Shown: in pieces, positions 56,819 to 64,000 of the stretch | How positions within the stretch are numbered: position 1 is the first letter of the stretch | Layout: every line of letters begins with the position of its first letter | Assembly (NCBI GenBank): GCA_020629635.1 | Contig: JAHDCX010000017.1 | Coordinates: 1-64,000 of the forward strand | Source: Acidimicrobiales bacterium | Lineage (GTDB): Bacteria; Actinomycetota; Acidimicrobiia; Acidimicrobiales; SHLQ01 | Direction of reading: 5' to 3' | Length of the DNA stretch: 64,000 nt | The notes under the pieces: generated by a model | What the model saw: the letters and a program-made list of their open reading frames with translations, nothing else | Database searches by the model: none | What the model was told of the DNA's origin: nothing | Position numbers and translations under genes: made by a program

Positions 56819-58030
56819 TCAGGCGGTGGCGGTGAGCGCCGTCTGCATCGTGTCGAGCATACGGGCGATCTCCTCGTCGGTGATCACGAGTGGCGGGCAC
56901 ATGGCCAGGCGGGTGATGACCGGCCGGACGATCACTCCGTGCTCGAGCATCAGGTCGCGAACCGGGGTCGTGTCTCGGCCAACTTCGGCGCCCCACACGG
57001 CACCCGCACCGCTGAACGAGTGGATCAGCCCGTCGTCCTGCATCGCCTGCAGGCCAGCGCTCATCTGCTCACCGATCTCGCGCGACCGTTCGACGAGGCC
57101 TTCACGTTCGATGATGCCGATGTTCTCGATCACCGCAGCCATGCCAGCGGGGTGGCCCGAGTACGTGTAGCCGTGGCGAAGCATCGCGCCGCGACCCTCG
57201 AGTTCGGCCGAGACGTCACGGCTCACCACCACGCCCGAGACCGGCTGATAGCCCGAGGTGACGCCCTTGGCGAAACTCATCATGTCTGGCGTGACTCCGA
57301 ACGTCTGGCTGCCGAACCACTCGCCGGTCCGCCCGAACCCACAGATCACTTCGTCGTGCAACAGCAGCGCGCCGTGATCGTCGCACAGTCGGCGGAGCGA
57401 CTCGAGGTAGCCCTCTGGCGGCGGAAAGACGCCGCCGGCTCCTTGGAGTGGCTCGGTGAGGACGGCGGCGATGCGCGGGCCGTGCTCCGAGAAGATCGAC
57501 GCCATCGCTTCGATGTCGTCGGCGGGTGCCTCCATGAAGTGGGGGACGAGGTCGCCCCAACCGGTGCGGTTCGGCTCGATCCCCTGGGCGGACGTGCCGC
57601 CGAAGTTCGTGCCGTGATAGCCCCGGGTTCGACGGACGATGATCTGCTTGTCGTGGTGGCCGCGTTCTTGCTGGACGAGGCGCGCGAACTTCAGCATCGT
57701 GTCGATCGCCTCGGAGCCCGAGCAACCGAAGAAGACGCGTCCGTCCGGATGAGGCGACACTGCAGCGACCGCCTCGGCCGCACGAGCAGCGACGTCGTTC
57801 GTGAACGGGGCGAACGTGTTGTAGGTGGCGAGCGTGCCGAGCTGGTCGGTGATCGCCTTGATCAGATCTTCGTGGCCGTGCCCGACCTGGCAGTACCAGA
57901 GACTCGCCAACCCGTCGATGTAGTCCTTGCCGGTGTCGTCCCAAAGGGTCGACCCCTTCGCTCGGACGACGTTGATGAAGTCCCCCTCGGCCTGCGCGGG
58001 ATCCGAGAAGGGATGCAAGAAAGCAGTCAT
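56819..58030 (-). CDS. Class III PLP aminotransferase
   Basis: 403 residues. The PLP lysine is in FAKGVTSGYQPVSGVVV, the cofactor Asp in LLLHDEVICGFGRTGEWF, and GCSGSEAIDTMLKFAR and TRGYHGTNFGGTSAQG are typical of the omega-aminotransferase/adenosylmethionine-8-amino-7-oxononanoate type. It moves an amino group from an omega-amino donor such as beta-alanine, putrescine or a polyamine derivative; the exact donor is not clear. It is followed at 4 nt by a hydrolase gene. Confidence 0.9.
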   Translation of the reverse strand: MTAFLHPFSDPAQAEGDFINVVRAKGSTLWDDTGKDYIDGLASLWYCQVGHGHEDLIKAITDQLGTLATYNTFAPFTNDVAARAAEAVAAVSPHPDGRVFFGCSGSEAIDTMLKFARLVQQERGHHDKQIIVRRTRGYHGTNFGGTSAQGIEPNRTGWGDLVPHFMEAPADDIEAMASIFSEHGPRIAAVLTEPLQGAGGVFPPPEGYLESLRRLCDDHGALLLHDEVICGFGRTGEWFGSQTFGVTPDMMSFAKGVTSGYQPVSGVVVSRDVSAELEGRGAMLRHGYTYSGHPAGMAAVIENIGIIEREGLVERSREIGEQMSAGLQAMQDDGLIHSFSGAGAVWGAEVGRDTTPVRDLMLEHGVIVRPVITRLAMCPPLVITDEEIARMLDTMQTALTATA

Positions 58031-58064
58031 GCCAAATCATGCCACGCGGGCTCCCTCACCGGGA

Positions 58065-58109
58065 TCTGTGGACGCCCAGCCCCGAATGGCCGGGCTGAGC
58101 GTCCACAGA
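58065..58109. repeat. Palindromic intergenic element, copy 1
   Basis: Arms of 18 bp (58065-58082 and 58092-58109, one mismatch) begin TCTGTGGACGC and end GCGTCCACAGA, with a 9-nt loop. The right end, GAGCGTCCACAGAAGCC, is found again in the element at 60764-60818. It lies between the converging ends or starts of two operons on the same strand. Confidence 0.75.
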
Positions 58110-58115
58110 AGCCCG

Positions 58116-58934
58116 TCAGAACGAGGCGAAGGCCGCGGGGATGTCGGACGGGCCGGCGACCCGAGCGAGGCGGGCGCCGATCGTCGAGGCGAAGTCGATG
58201 GCGTCGGCGTCGTCGTCGGCCGGAGCGATGATCAGGACGTCGTCGACCGCCCGAAGCGCGACGACGGGGTCAGACCCCGAGGTCACGCGGCAATCCGACA
58301 GCACGACGATGTGGCGGCGTTGAGCACCGGTGCGGTCGAGCTGGTCGCACGCGGTCTTCAACGCAAGCGCCAGGTTGGTCTGCCCCGATCCGCGCATCCC
58401 CAAGATGTCGTCGACGGTCTCGTCGATGCGCCGGCGGTCGCTCGGGCCGCACACCACCACGGCCTCATCATTGAACGCGACGATCGTGTGGTGCTCCGGC
58501 GCGCGGTGTGCTGCGGCTGCGGTGGCCACGGCTGCAGTCGCCAGGCGTGCACCAGACATCGATCCGCTCCGGTCGATGACGAGGGCAACCGCGGTGTCGG
58601 GTGCTGCCCATCGACGAACGAACAGCTCCGACGTCGTCGGTGGGGTCTTGGTGGCTCGGGCTCGAAGAATCCCGTCGAGGCTCGCATCGATGTCGAGGTC
58701 CGATCCGTCGTGGTCGAGGCGAGCCGTTTCGATCCGGCCGACGCCTCGCCGCGGTGCGCCCCGTGGGCGGCCGAGGTCGAGTGCGATGCGGCCGGCGAGG
58801 GCACGAGCGAGCGCTCGCAGCCTTTCGTCGGTCGCCGTGGACATCGCCGCCAGAAGGGCGAGCGTGGCGTCAGGGTCCTGAGCCAGGGCCTCTTCGACGG
58901 CGGTCTCGTCGAGCTCGCCGACCTCGGGGGACAT
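58116..58934 (-). CDS. von Willebrand A domain protein paired with MoxR ATPase
   Basis: 272 residues from the ATG at 58934. The MIDAS site reads VALVIDRSGSMSGARL (DxSxS), with Thr in GSGQTNLALALK and Asp in VVLSDCRVTSG. Such proteins work with MoxR AAA ATPases to assemble or activate metal- or cofactor-enzymes. The reading frame stays protein-like upstream to the MoxR stop (a GTG at 58952, then only a CTG at 59066), and that stretch, RTTPRSQLRAVEGFDA, looks conserved, so the true start may be a rare CTG. GGAGGG before the ATG supports 58934. Confidence 0.82.
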   Translation of the reverse strand: MSPEVGELDETAVEEALAQDPDATLALLAAMSTATDERLRALARALAGRIALDLGRPRGAPRRGVGRIETARLDHDGSDLDIDASLDGILRARATKTPPTTSELFVRRWAAPDTAVALVIDRSGSMSGARLATAAVATAAAAHRAPEHHTIVAFNDEAVVVCGPSDRRRIDETVDDILGMRGSGQTNLALALKTACDQLDRTGAQRRHIVVLSDCRVTSGSDPVVALRAVDDVLIIAPADDDADAIDFASTIGARLARVAGPSDIPAAFASF

Positions 58935-59062
58935 TGCGTCGAAGCCCTCCACCGCACGCAGTTGGCTGCGGGGTGTGGTCCGCGATTGCTCGTCAGCCAG
59001 CTGCTCGCGGGCGGACGGGCCCTCGTGCGTACGGCCGCTGTCGTCGCCCCCGCCCGGAGGGC

Positions 59063-59962
59063 TCAGGCTTTTCCCGGGTCGTCCGGAGAAGCGGGGTCTT
59101 CGTCGGTGCGTGGGCGGGTGGCGGCCCACAGCTCGGCGACGATCTCTTCGGCGGTGCGAGGCGACGACTCGAGCACTCGGATCCTTCCGCTCAGGGCCAT
59201 GAGCGCCGCGTCGAGACCGATCGCTTCGGTGTGGGCGTCGGGCCGAAGTGCGGCGAGCTCGTCGGCGATCAGGACCAGGTCGATGGCGCCTCTGACCGAC
59301 GACCCGATCCGGATCTCGGGGTGGTCGCGGGTGGCGCGGGTCGCCTCGACGGCTCGTGCGGCGAGCAGCCCGGACTGGTTCGTCTCTTGCGCGACCACGT
59401 CGAGCTCGTCGTCTTCGGACTGATAGTCGAAGGCCAACCGGCAGACCCGGTCGTACACCGCGCCGGAGATGCGGGCGGTGCCGACCGCGTCGAACGGATT
59501 CATCGCAGCGACGAAGCGGAAGCCGGGGTCGGCCACGATCGTGCCCATGCGCGGGACGGTGATCTCGCCCTCGCTCATCACGGTGATCAACAGGTTGAGG
59601 GTCTCCTCGGGGATTCGATTGATCTCTTCGACGTAGAGCACGCCGCCTCGCTGCATCGCGTCGACGAGCGGTCCGGGCACGAAGACCTCCGGGTCGTACC
59701 CGGCGTCGAGAACCCGGGACGGATCGAAGTGACCGGCGAGGCGCGCCGGGGTGAGTTCGGCGTTGCCTTCGACGAACACGAGCGGCGTGTCGCCGCCGGC
59801 ACACAGGGCCCGAAGCAGCGTCGTCTTGCCGGTGCCGGGCGGACCTTCGAGCAGGACATGACGGCCGGCCGCCAGCGCGGCGACGACGAGCTCGATCTCT
59901 CGACGGCGCCCGACCACACGGAGGCTCGACCATTCGACGATTGCCGTGTTCCAGTCGCTCAT
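59063..59962 (-). CDS. MoxR-type AAA+ ATPase
   Basis: 299 residues. Walker A is LLEGPPGTGKTTLLRAL (about 32-48), Walker B VLYVEEINRIPEETLN, sensor 1 FVAAMNPFDAVG, and the lid helix region follows. MoxR ATPases remodel client proteins and are usually paired with vWA proteins, as here. The ATG overlaps the stop of the SDR gene (ATGA), placing the ATPase in one operon with a mycofactocin-type oxidoreductase. Confidence 0.92.
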   Translation of the reverse strand: MSDWNTAIVEWSSLRVVGRRREIELVVAALAAGRHVLLEGPPGTGKTTLLRALCAGGDTPLVFVEGNAELTPARLAGHFDPSRVLDAGYDPEVFVPGPLVDAMQRGGVLYVEEINRIPEETLNLLITVMSEGEITVPRMGTIVADPGFRFVAAMNPFDAVGTARISGAVYDRVCRLAFDYQSEDDELDVVAQETNQSGLLAARAVEATRATRDHPEIRIGSSVRGAIDLVLIADELAALRPDAHTEAIGLDAALMALSGRIRVLESSPRTAEEIVAELWAATRPRTDEDPASPDDPGKA

Positions 59963-60744
59963 CAGACTCCCGTCGTCATGCCCGCGTCCACCGGGATCAC
60001 CGCGCCGGTGATGCCCGACGCATCGGGCCCACACAACCATGCGATCGATCCGGCCACCTCGTCGGACGAAAGCAAACGGCGGTTGAGGTGATGTGTGGCG
60101 AACTCGTGTGGTGACGCGAGTCCGTAGATGCGAGCGCTCTCGGCCAACATTGCCGTGTCGGTCGATCCCGGGCTGACGGCATTGGCCGTGACGCCCGAGT
60201 CGGCGAGGTCGGCGGCCAATCCGCGGGTGAGCCCGACCACGGCCGCTTTCGAGGCGTTGTAAGCGGCGATGCCCGGATTGCCGGTCTGGGCCGCCGCCGA
60301 GGCCACCAGCACGACGCGGCCATCGCCGGCGTCGAGCATGGGCGGGACGACGGCGCGGATCAGGTTTCGGGCGCCGCCGACGTTGATGTCGAACTGGACG
60401 TTCCACGCCTCGTCGCTGGTCTCCCAGATCGGTTGACCGCCGGCGATGACCCCGGCGGCATGGATCGCCGCATTGAGCCGACCGAAGCGGTCGAGGCCGA
60501 CGTCGACCGCCGCCGCAACATCGTCCGGTGACCGGACGTCGCCAACGTGGTCGATGCCGTCGAGTGCTGCAGCAAGCGTCCGGAGCTCGGCACCCGTCGC
60601 GAGTGGATAGCCGAGCGCGTCATCGTCTGCGCAGCGATCGACCAGGACGACGGCCCATCCGTCGCGGGCGAGCCGACGGGCGGTCGCCGCACCGATCCCG
60701 CGTGCCGCACCCGTGATGAGCGCAACCGGACGTTCTTCAGCCAT
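59962..60744 (-). CDS. Mycofactocin-associated SDR-family oxidoreductase
   Basis: 260 residues. The cofactor loop is ALITGAARGIGAATARRLA, the catalytic Tyr-Lys in GIAAYNASKAAVVG, and SPGSTDTAMLAESARIYG follows. An insert after the first strand-helix (DRCADDDALGYPLATGAELRTLAAAL) is the mark of SDRs that hold their NAD tightly and depend on mycofactocin for turnover. The pattern, plus mftA and mftF 3 kb away, supports that role. TAGGGT ends 6 nt before the ATG. The next gene, a MoxR ATPase, overlaps by one base. Confidence 0.88.
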   Translation of the reverse strand: MAEERPVALITGAARGIGAATARRLARDGWAVVLVDRCADDDALGYPLATGAELRTLAAALDGIDHVGDVRSPDDVAAAVDVGLDRFGRLNAAIHAAGVIAGGQPIWETSDEAWNVQFDINVGGARNLIRAVVPPMLDAGDGRVVLVASAAAQTGNPGIAAYNASKAAVVGLTRGLAADLADSGVTANAVSPGSTDTAMLAESARIYGLASPHEFATHHLNRRLLSSDEVAGSIAWLCGPDASGITGAVIPVDAGMTTGV

Positions 60745-60763
60745 GCCCAGACCCTACGCAACC

Positions 60764-60818
60764 CGGCTTCTGTGGACCCGGAGCCGCGCCATGTGGGCCT
60801 GAGCGTCCACAGAAGCCG
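60764..60818. repeat. Palindromic intergenic element, copy 2
   Basis: Perfect 14-bp arms CGGCTTCTGTGGAC (60764-60777) and GTCCACAGAAGCCG (60805-60818) with a 27-nt interior. It shares GAGCGTCCACAGAAGCC with the element at 58065-58109. It lies between the divergent SDR and alcohol dehydrogenase genes. Two copies within 2.7 kb suggest a dispersed repeat of this genome. Confidence 0.75.
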
Positions 60819-60854
60819 AGATGCGATTGCACGGATTCTCAATCTCGTGGGAAT

Positions 60855-60874
60855 GTTGTGACCGAGGACACAAC
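60855..60874. promoter_or_regulatory. Palindrome before the mycofactocin-type alcohol dehydrogenase
   Basis: GTTGTG-N8-CACAAC, a perfect 6-bp inverted repeat, 21 bp before the ATG. The size fits a TetR or GntR-type operator. No regulator gene for it lies in the window. Confidence 0.45.
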
Positions 60875-60895
60875 AGGGGAAAGAAGGACTCGGAC

Positions 60896-62011
60896 ATGCC
60901 AATTCAGACACGTGGTGCCGTCATGCCAGAGATCGGCGGCGATTGGGAAGTGGTCGACATCGAGTTCGACGACCCACAGCAGGGCGAGGTGGCGATCGAG
61001 ATGACCGCCTCGGGGATGTGCCACTCCGATGACCACGTGAAGACCGGCGACATCCCGGTGGCGATCTATCCCTTCATCGGCGGGCACGAGGGTGCGGGCG
61101 TGGTGAGCGCCGTCGGACCGAACACCCCGGGCTTCGAGGTCGGCGACCACGTCGTCATGTCGTTCCTGCCTGCGTGCGGCAAGTGCCGCTGGTGCTCGTC
61201 GGGCATGCAGAACCTGTGCGATCTCGGCGCAACGCTGCTCGCTGGCTCCCGCGCCGACGGCACCATGCGTGCTCGGGTCGACGGCAACGAGGTCGGGCAG
61301 ATGTGTGGCATTTCGACGTTCTGTGAAACGACCGTGACCGCCGTGGATTCAGTCGTGAAGGTCGCCAAGGACATTCCGCTCGACAAGGCGTGCCTCGTTG
61401 GATGTGGCGTGGGTACCGGTTGGGGTTCGGCGGTCAACTCGGCAGAAATTCGCCCTGGTCAGACCGTCATCGTGATGGGCATCGGCGGCATCGGCATCAA
61501 CGCCGTGCAGGGAGCGAAGCACTCGGGTGCGATGAACATCATCGCCGTCGATCCAGTGGAGATGAAGCGCGAGACCGCCGAGCAGCTCGGTGCCACGCAC
61601 AGCTTCGACAACATGGCCGCTGCGACCGAGTTCGCTCAGTCGGTGACCAACGGTCAGGGCGCCGACTCGGTCATCGTCACGACCGGCGTGCTGCAGAACG
61701 AGCACGTCCAAGAAGCGTTCACCGCCACCCGCAAGGCCGGCACGGTGGTCGTGACCGGCCTCGGCAACCTCATGGAATCGAAGGTCGACATCCCGGCCGC
61801 CGAACTCACCCTCTTCCAGAAGCGCATTCAGGGCTCGATCTACGGCGCCTCCAACCCGCACCGCGACATCCCCTGGATGCTCGACATGTATCAGGGCGGC
61901 ATGCTCAAGCTCGACGAGCTCGTCACCCAGACCTACACGCTCGACCAGATCAATGAGGGCTACGCCGCCATGCACTCCGGTGAGAACATCCGCGGCGTGA
62001 TCATGTACTAG
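60896..62011 (+). CDS. NDMA-dependent (mycofactocin-coupled) zinc alcohol dehydrogenase
   Basis: 371 residues from the ATG at 60896 with AAGGA 10 nt upstream. The catalytic zinc site is GMCHSDDHVKTGD and GGHEGAGVV; structural zinc cysteines are CGKCRWCSSGMQNLC; the NAD loop is VIVMGIGGIGINAVQGA. The RGAVMPEIGGDWEVVDIEFDDP start and QMCGISTFCETTVTAVDS are typical of the NDMA-dependent group, which keeps its NAD bound and passes electrons to mycofactocin. The nearby mftA and mftF support this. Confidence 0.92.
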   Translation: MPIQTRGAVMPEIGGDWEVVDIEFDDPQQGEVAIEMTASGMCHSDDHVKTGDIPVAIYPFIGGHEGAGVVSAVGPNTPGFEVGDHVVMSFLPACGKCRWCSSGMQNLCDLGATLLAGSRADGTMRARVDGNEVGQMCGISTFCETTVTAVDSVVKVAKDIPLDKACLVGCGVGTGWGSAVNSAEIRPGQTVIVMGIGGIGINAVQGAKHSGAMNIIAVDPVEMKRETAEQLGATHSFDNMAAATEFAQSVTNGQGADSVIVTTGVLQNEHVQEAFTATRKAGTVVVTGLGNLMESKVDIPAAELTLFQKRIQGSIYGASNPHRDIPWMLDMYQGGMLKLDELVTQTYTLDQINEGYAAMHSGENIRGVIMY

Positions 62012-62016
62012 CGCAG

Positions 62017-62433
62017 CTATTCGGACTCGTCGGTGCGGTCGTCGAGTTCGGCGGCTCGCTTGTCGAGCTCGGCTTCCCACTCCTGGAGACGACGTTCTCT
62101 GGCGGCCTGCGACTCCGACGATGGCTCACTCGGTTGGGTCGTCGCACGCCACGCATCGGAGTCCTCGATACCGCGAGGCGCGGGTTTGCGGTCCTGGTAG
62201 GTGAGCGTTGGTCGGGTGCTGGTCGATCCGGGACTGAAGCCGGCGTTGGCCGGTCGCCCGAGGGCGACCCACGCCACTCCGCCGACGGTCGGGAAGATGA
62301 GCACGAGGAAGAGCCAGGCCATCTTGTCGAGGTTGCGGATCAGGATCCGGTCCGTGGCGATGACGTCGAGCACGGCCCACACCCAGAACGCGAGCGCCGC
62401 CAATCCGAAGAGACCTGGAGCGAAACGAACCAT
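62017..62433 (-). CDS. PLDc_N-domain membrane protein
   Basis: 138 residues. Two helices (FGLAALAFWVWAVLDVIA and KMAWLFLVLIFPTVGGVAWVALG) form the small PLD-N-type membrane domain; the PLD nuclease domain itself is absent. The C-terminal half is charged and helical (ESQAARERRLQEWEAELDKRAAELDD), likely a coiled coil. CACACT lies 5 nt before the ATG. The gene is 3 bp from the stop of mftF on the same strand. Role unknown. Confidence 0.8.
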   Translation of the reverse strand: MVRFAPGLFGLAALAFWVWAVLDVIATDRILIRNLDKMAWLFLVLIFPTVGGVAWVALGRPANAGFSPGSTSTRPTLTYQDRKPAPRGIEDSDAWRATTQPSEPSSESQAARERRLQEWEAELDKRAAELDDRTDESE

Positions 62434-62436
62434 GTC

Positions 62437-63795
62437 TCAGTGTGTCGGATCTTCACCCCGCCCGCTTGATCGAGACACCGTGACCGGGAGAAGGGGGCCG
62501 AGGGTCCGCTCGGTCGCGCAGCCTCGCCAGACCCCGACTCCGTAGCTGAGGTCGTCGACAAGGTGGAGCGCGGTCCACTGGAGCGGATCGAGCTTGGGTC
62601 GTTGTTGGACCCAGTCGACCGCAACTGGCAGCAGGGCCGCAAGCGCCGTCACCTGGGCGCGACGACTGAACACCGAAGCCACCGCGAGGATCGGCCACCA
62701 CTCGCGACGAGCTGCGTGGGCCACCCACCGACCGGCGTTGGCGTGACCGGTGAGCCCGAGGCGGACGGCGACCCGAGGGTCCTCGGCGTGTTCGCCGATC
62801 TCACGCCGGAAACGCCAGAGCGAGATCGCCAGCGGCAACAGCGCGAGCAGGCGACCTCGTCCTCGTGCGAGCGCGGCGACCGACCAGACCGCTGCGCTCC
62901 AACCATGGACCCGGAGCGGGGCGACGGCATCACCATGGCGGCTATGCAGGGAAGCTGCTGAGGAGCCGTAGCCGACGCGCTGTCGTGCGAACGCCATGAG
63001 ACCTCGACGATTGGCGTGGCCAGCCTGGACGGTCGGTTCGTACCGAACGGATCCCCCGGCGCCGACGAGCCGCCAGATCAGGTCGACGTCTTCGCCGAAG
63101 CGGAGGTTCTCGTCGAATCCGCCAACGGCATCGAAGGCCGAACGGCGCACGGCGAGCACCGCGGCAGGAACGTAGGAGGGCGCCCCGCCGGGCCGGACGT
63201 TGCCGGGCCGATCTCCCATGTCGAGTGGCGAGCGAACGGTTTCGTAGTTGTCGATCACCGACGGTGAGTCACGTTGGTGTCTGACCGCGATGCGACTGGA
63301 TCGGACTCGGGGGGCGGCGGCGGCGACGTCGGGGTCGGCGAAGTGGCGGAGGAGGGCGTCGATGGAGGCCTTGTCGATGGTGGCGTCGTCGTCGACGAAC
63401 ACGATGACGTCGGCCGTCCCTCGGGCGGCGCCGCGGTTTCGGGTGGCGGCGGGCCCGGTGCGGTCGGGGTCGTGCTCGACGATGCTCCGCTCGATGACCG
63501 GCTGATGGGTGGCGTCAGTCGTCGGTACGACGATGTCGTAGTTCGGTGGGGTCGCATCCGAAGGAGGAAGTGGGTGGGCCGCCGCGGCGTCGACAAGGGT
63601 GCGAGCGACCCGGCCGTCGAGCTCGTCGGCGACCAACTCGCCCCCGAGGAGGCGCTGTGCACGTTCGAAGGCGCCCGGCGCGAGTCGCAGGATCCGAAGG
63701 GGTACGCCGCCGATCATCGTGCGGTGTGTTGCGTCCACGCGCAGGCCGTCGGCCGCCGAGATGCCGTAGTCTCGGGGCAGCGGAGTCGTCGCCAT
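62437..63795 (-). CDS. mftF: Mycofactocin system glycosyltransferase
   Basis: 452 residues from the ATG at 63795. It has a GT2 fold with YDIVVPTTD, TRNRGAARGTADVIVFVDDDATIDKASIDALLRHF (DxD), FDAVGGFDENLRFGEDVDLIWRLV and a C-terminal part with hydrophobic helices. This is the layout of MftF, which adds beta-1,4-glucose units to premycofactocin. It is divergent from mftA with a 52-bp gap, so it is not in the usual mftA-F order. TATACT lies about 10 nt before the ATG. Confidence 0.88.
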   Translation of the reverse strand: MATTPLPRDYGISAADGLRVDATHRTMIGGVPLRILRLAPGAFERAQRLLGGELVADELDGRVARTLVDAAAAHPLPPSDATPPNYDIVVPTTDATHQPVIERSIVEHDPDRTGPAATRNRGAARGTADVIVFVDDDATIDKASIDALLRHFADPDVAAAAPRVRSSRIAVRHQRDSPSVIDNYETVRSPLDMGDRPGNVRPGGAPSYVPAAVLAVRRSAFDAVGGFDENLRFGEDVDLIWRLVGAGGSVRYEPTVQAGHANRRGLMAFARQRVGYGSSAASLHSRHGDAVAPLRVHGWSAAVWSVAALARGRGRLLALLPLAISLWRFRREIGEHAEDPRVAVRLGLTGHANAGRWVAHAARREWWPILAVASVFSRRAQVTALAALLPVAVDWVQQRPKLDPLQWTALHLVDDLSYGVGVWRGCATERTLGPLLPVTVSRSSGRGEDPTH

Positions 63796-63847
63796 GCGGA
63801 GGCCGAGTATACGTTTCCGCGGATAACGTTTCTCTCGGGAGGACACC
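63796..63847. promoter_or_regulatory. Divergent mftF/mftA promoter region
   Basis: Only 52 bp. On the reverse strand TATACT (63811-63806) serves mftF. On the forward strand ATACGTTT and ATAACGTTT form a near-direct repeat (63809-63831), and GGGAGG (63837-63842) is the mftA ribosome site. The two promoters must overlap, so joint regulation is likely. Confidence 0.5.
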
Positions 63848-63997
63848 GTGGACCAGTTCGACACCCCCCAGGCCGACATCGAAGAACCACTCGCAGAGGC
63901 CACCGACACCGTCGACGGTGACGTGACCGCCGACGAAGAGATCGATGACGTGCTTGTCGAGGAGATCTCGATCGACGGGATGTGCGGCGTCTACTGA
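63848..63997 (+). CDS. mftA: Mycofactocin precursor peptide
   Basis: 49 residues from a GTG with GGGAGG 5 nt upstream. The C-terminus is ISIDGMCGVY, the MftA signature; the final Val-Tyr pair is the part that MftC, MftE and MftD turn into the redox cofactor. The rest is the acidic leader (DVTADEEIDDVLVEEI) that MftB binds. The window ends 3 bp after the stop, so mftB, mftC, mftD and mftE, expected next, cannot be seen. Confidence 0.95.
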   Translation: MDQFDTPQADIEEPLAEATDTVDGDVTADEEIDDVLVEEISIDGMCGVY

Positions 63998-64000
63998 CGC

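Overview
The window looks like a chromosomal stretch of a high-GC, aerobic, free-living actinobacterium, most likely an Ilumatobacter-type member of the Acidimicrobiia. This is inferred from mycofactocin genes, an F420-type luciferase-like oxidoreductase, two MMPL exporters, a monomeric isocitrate dehydrogenase, a three-subunit SdhCAB with one fused cytochrome b, and very frequent GTG and leaderless starts. I saw no rRNA, tRNA, insertion sequence, prophage or CRISPR array.

Layout. 1-3.4 kb: 5' part of an MMPL exporter and a divergent TetR regulator sharing a palindromic operator. 3.4-10.4 kb: a tandem glycine riboswitch, the glycine cleavage operon gcvT-gcvP-gcvH, then monomeric icd, which ends in a 92-bp tandem repeat. 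10.6-14.9 kb: rhomboid protease, folD, small membrane proteins, mdh. 15-17.7 kb: two secreted paralogs with LAGLIDADG-type motifs. 17.7-33.1 kb: Fpg/Nei glycosylase, SCP2-like protein, DUF368 lipid carrier transporter, an acyl-CoA synthetase, a pair of dynamin-like GTPases, glycosyltransferases, threonine dehydratase and hydrolases. 33.2-33.7 kb: a redoxin gene with an in-frame TGA at the first position of its CxxC motif, a likely selenoprotein. 33.7-42 kb: four paralogous membrane-anchored surface proteins around an ECF sigma factor and a membrane protein. 42-45.6 kb: sdhCAB. 45.8-58 kb: a GH2-like protein with an altered active site, F420-type oxidoreductase, RTX protein, PAP2 protein, TetR, second MMPL exporter, MFS transporter, acetyltransferase, hydrolase and class III aminotransferase. 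58-64 kb: mycofactocin neighbourhood, with an SDR-MoxR-vWA operon, NDMA-type alcohol dehydrogenase, mftF, and divergent mftA at the right edge. mftB-E are presumably just outside.

How the genes work together. Glycine cleavage makes 5,10-methylene-THF, which FolD interconverts with 10-formyl-THF. Icd, Mdh and SdhCAB are TCA enzymes. MftA is the peptide precursor of the redox cofactor mycofactocin, MftF adds its sugars, and the nearby alcohol dehydrogenase and SDR are the expected client enzymes. Many genes have a TANNNT-like -10 box 5-8 nt before an ATG or GTG, so leaderless transcription is probably common; this was used to choose several starts.

The most unusual items are the putative selenoprotein, the exported LAGLIDADG-like pair, the four-member Asp-box surface family, and several palindromic intergenic elements.
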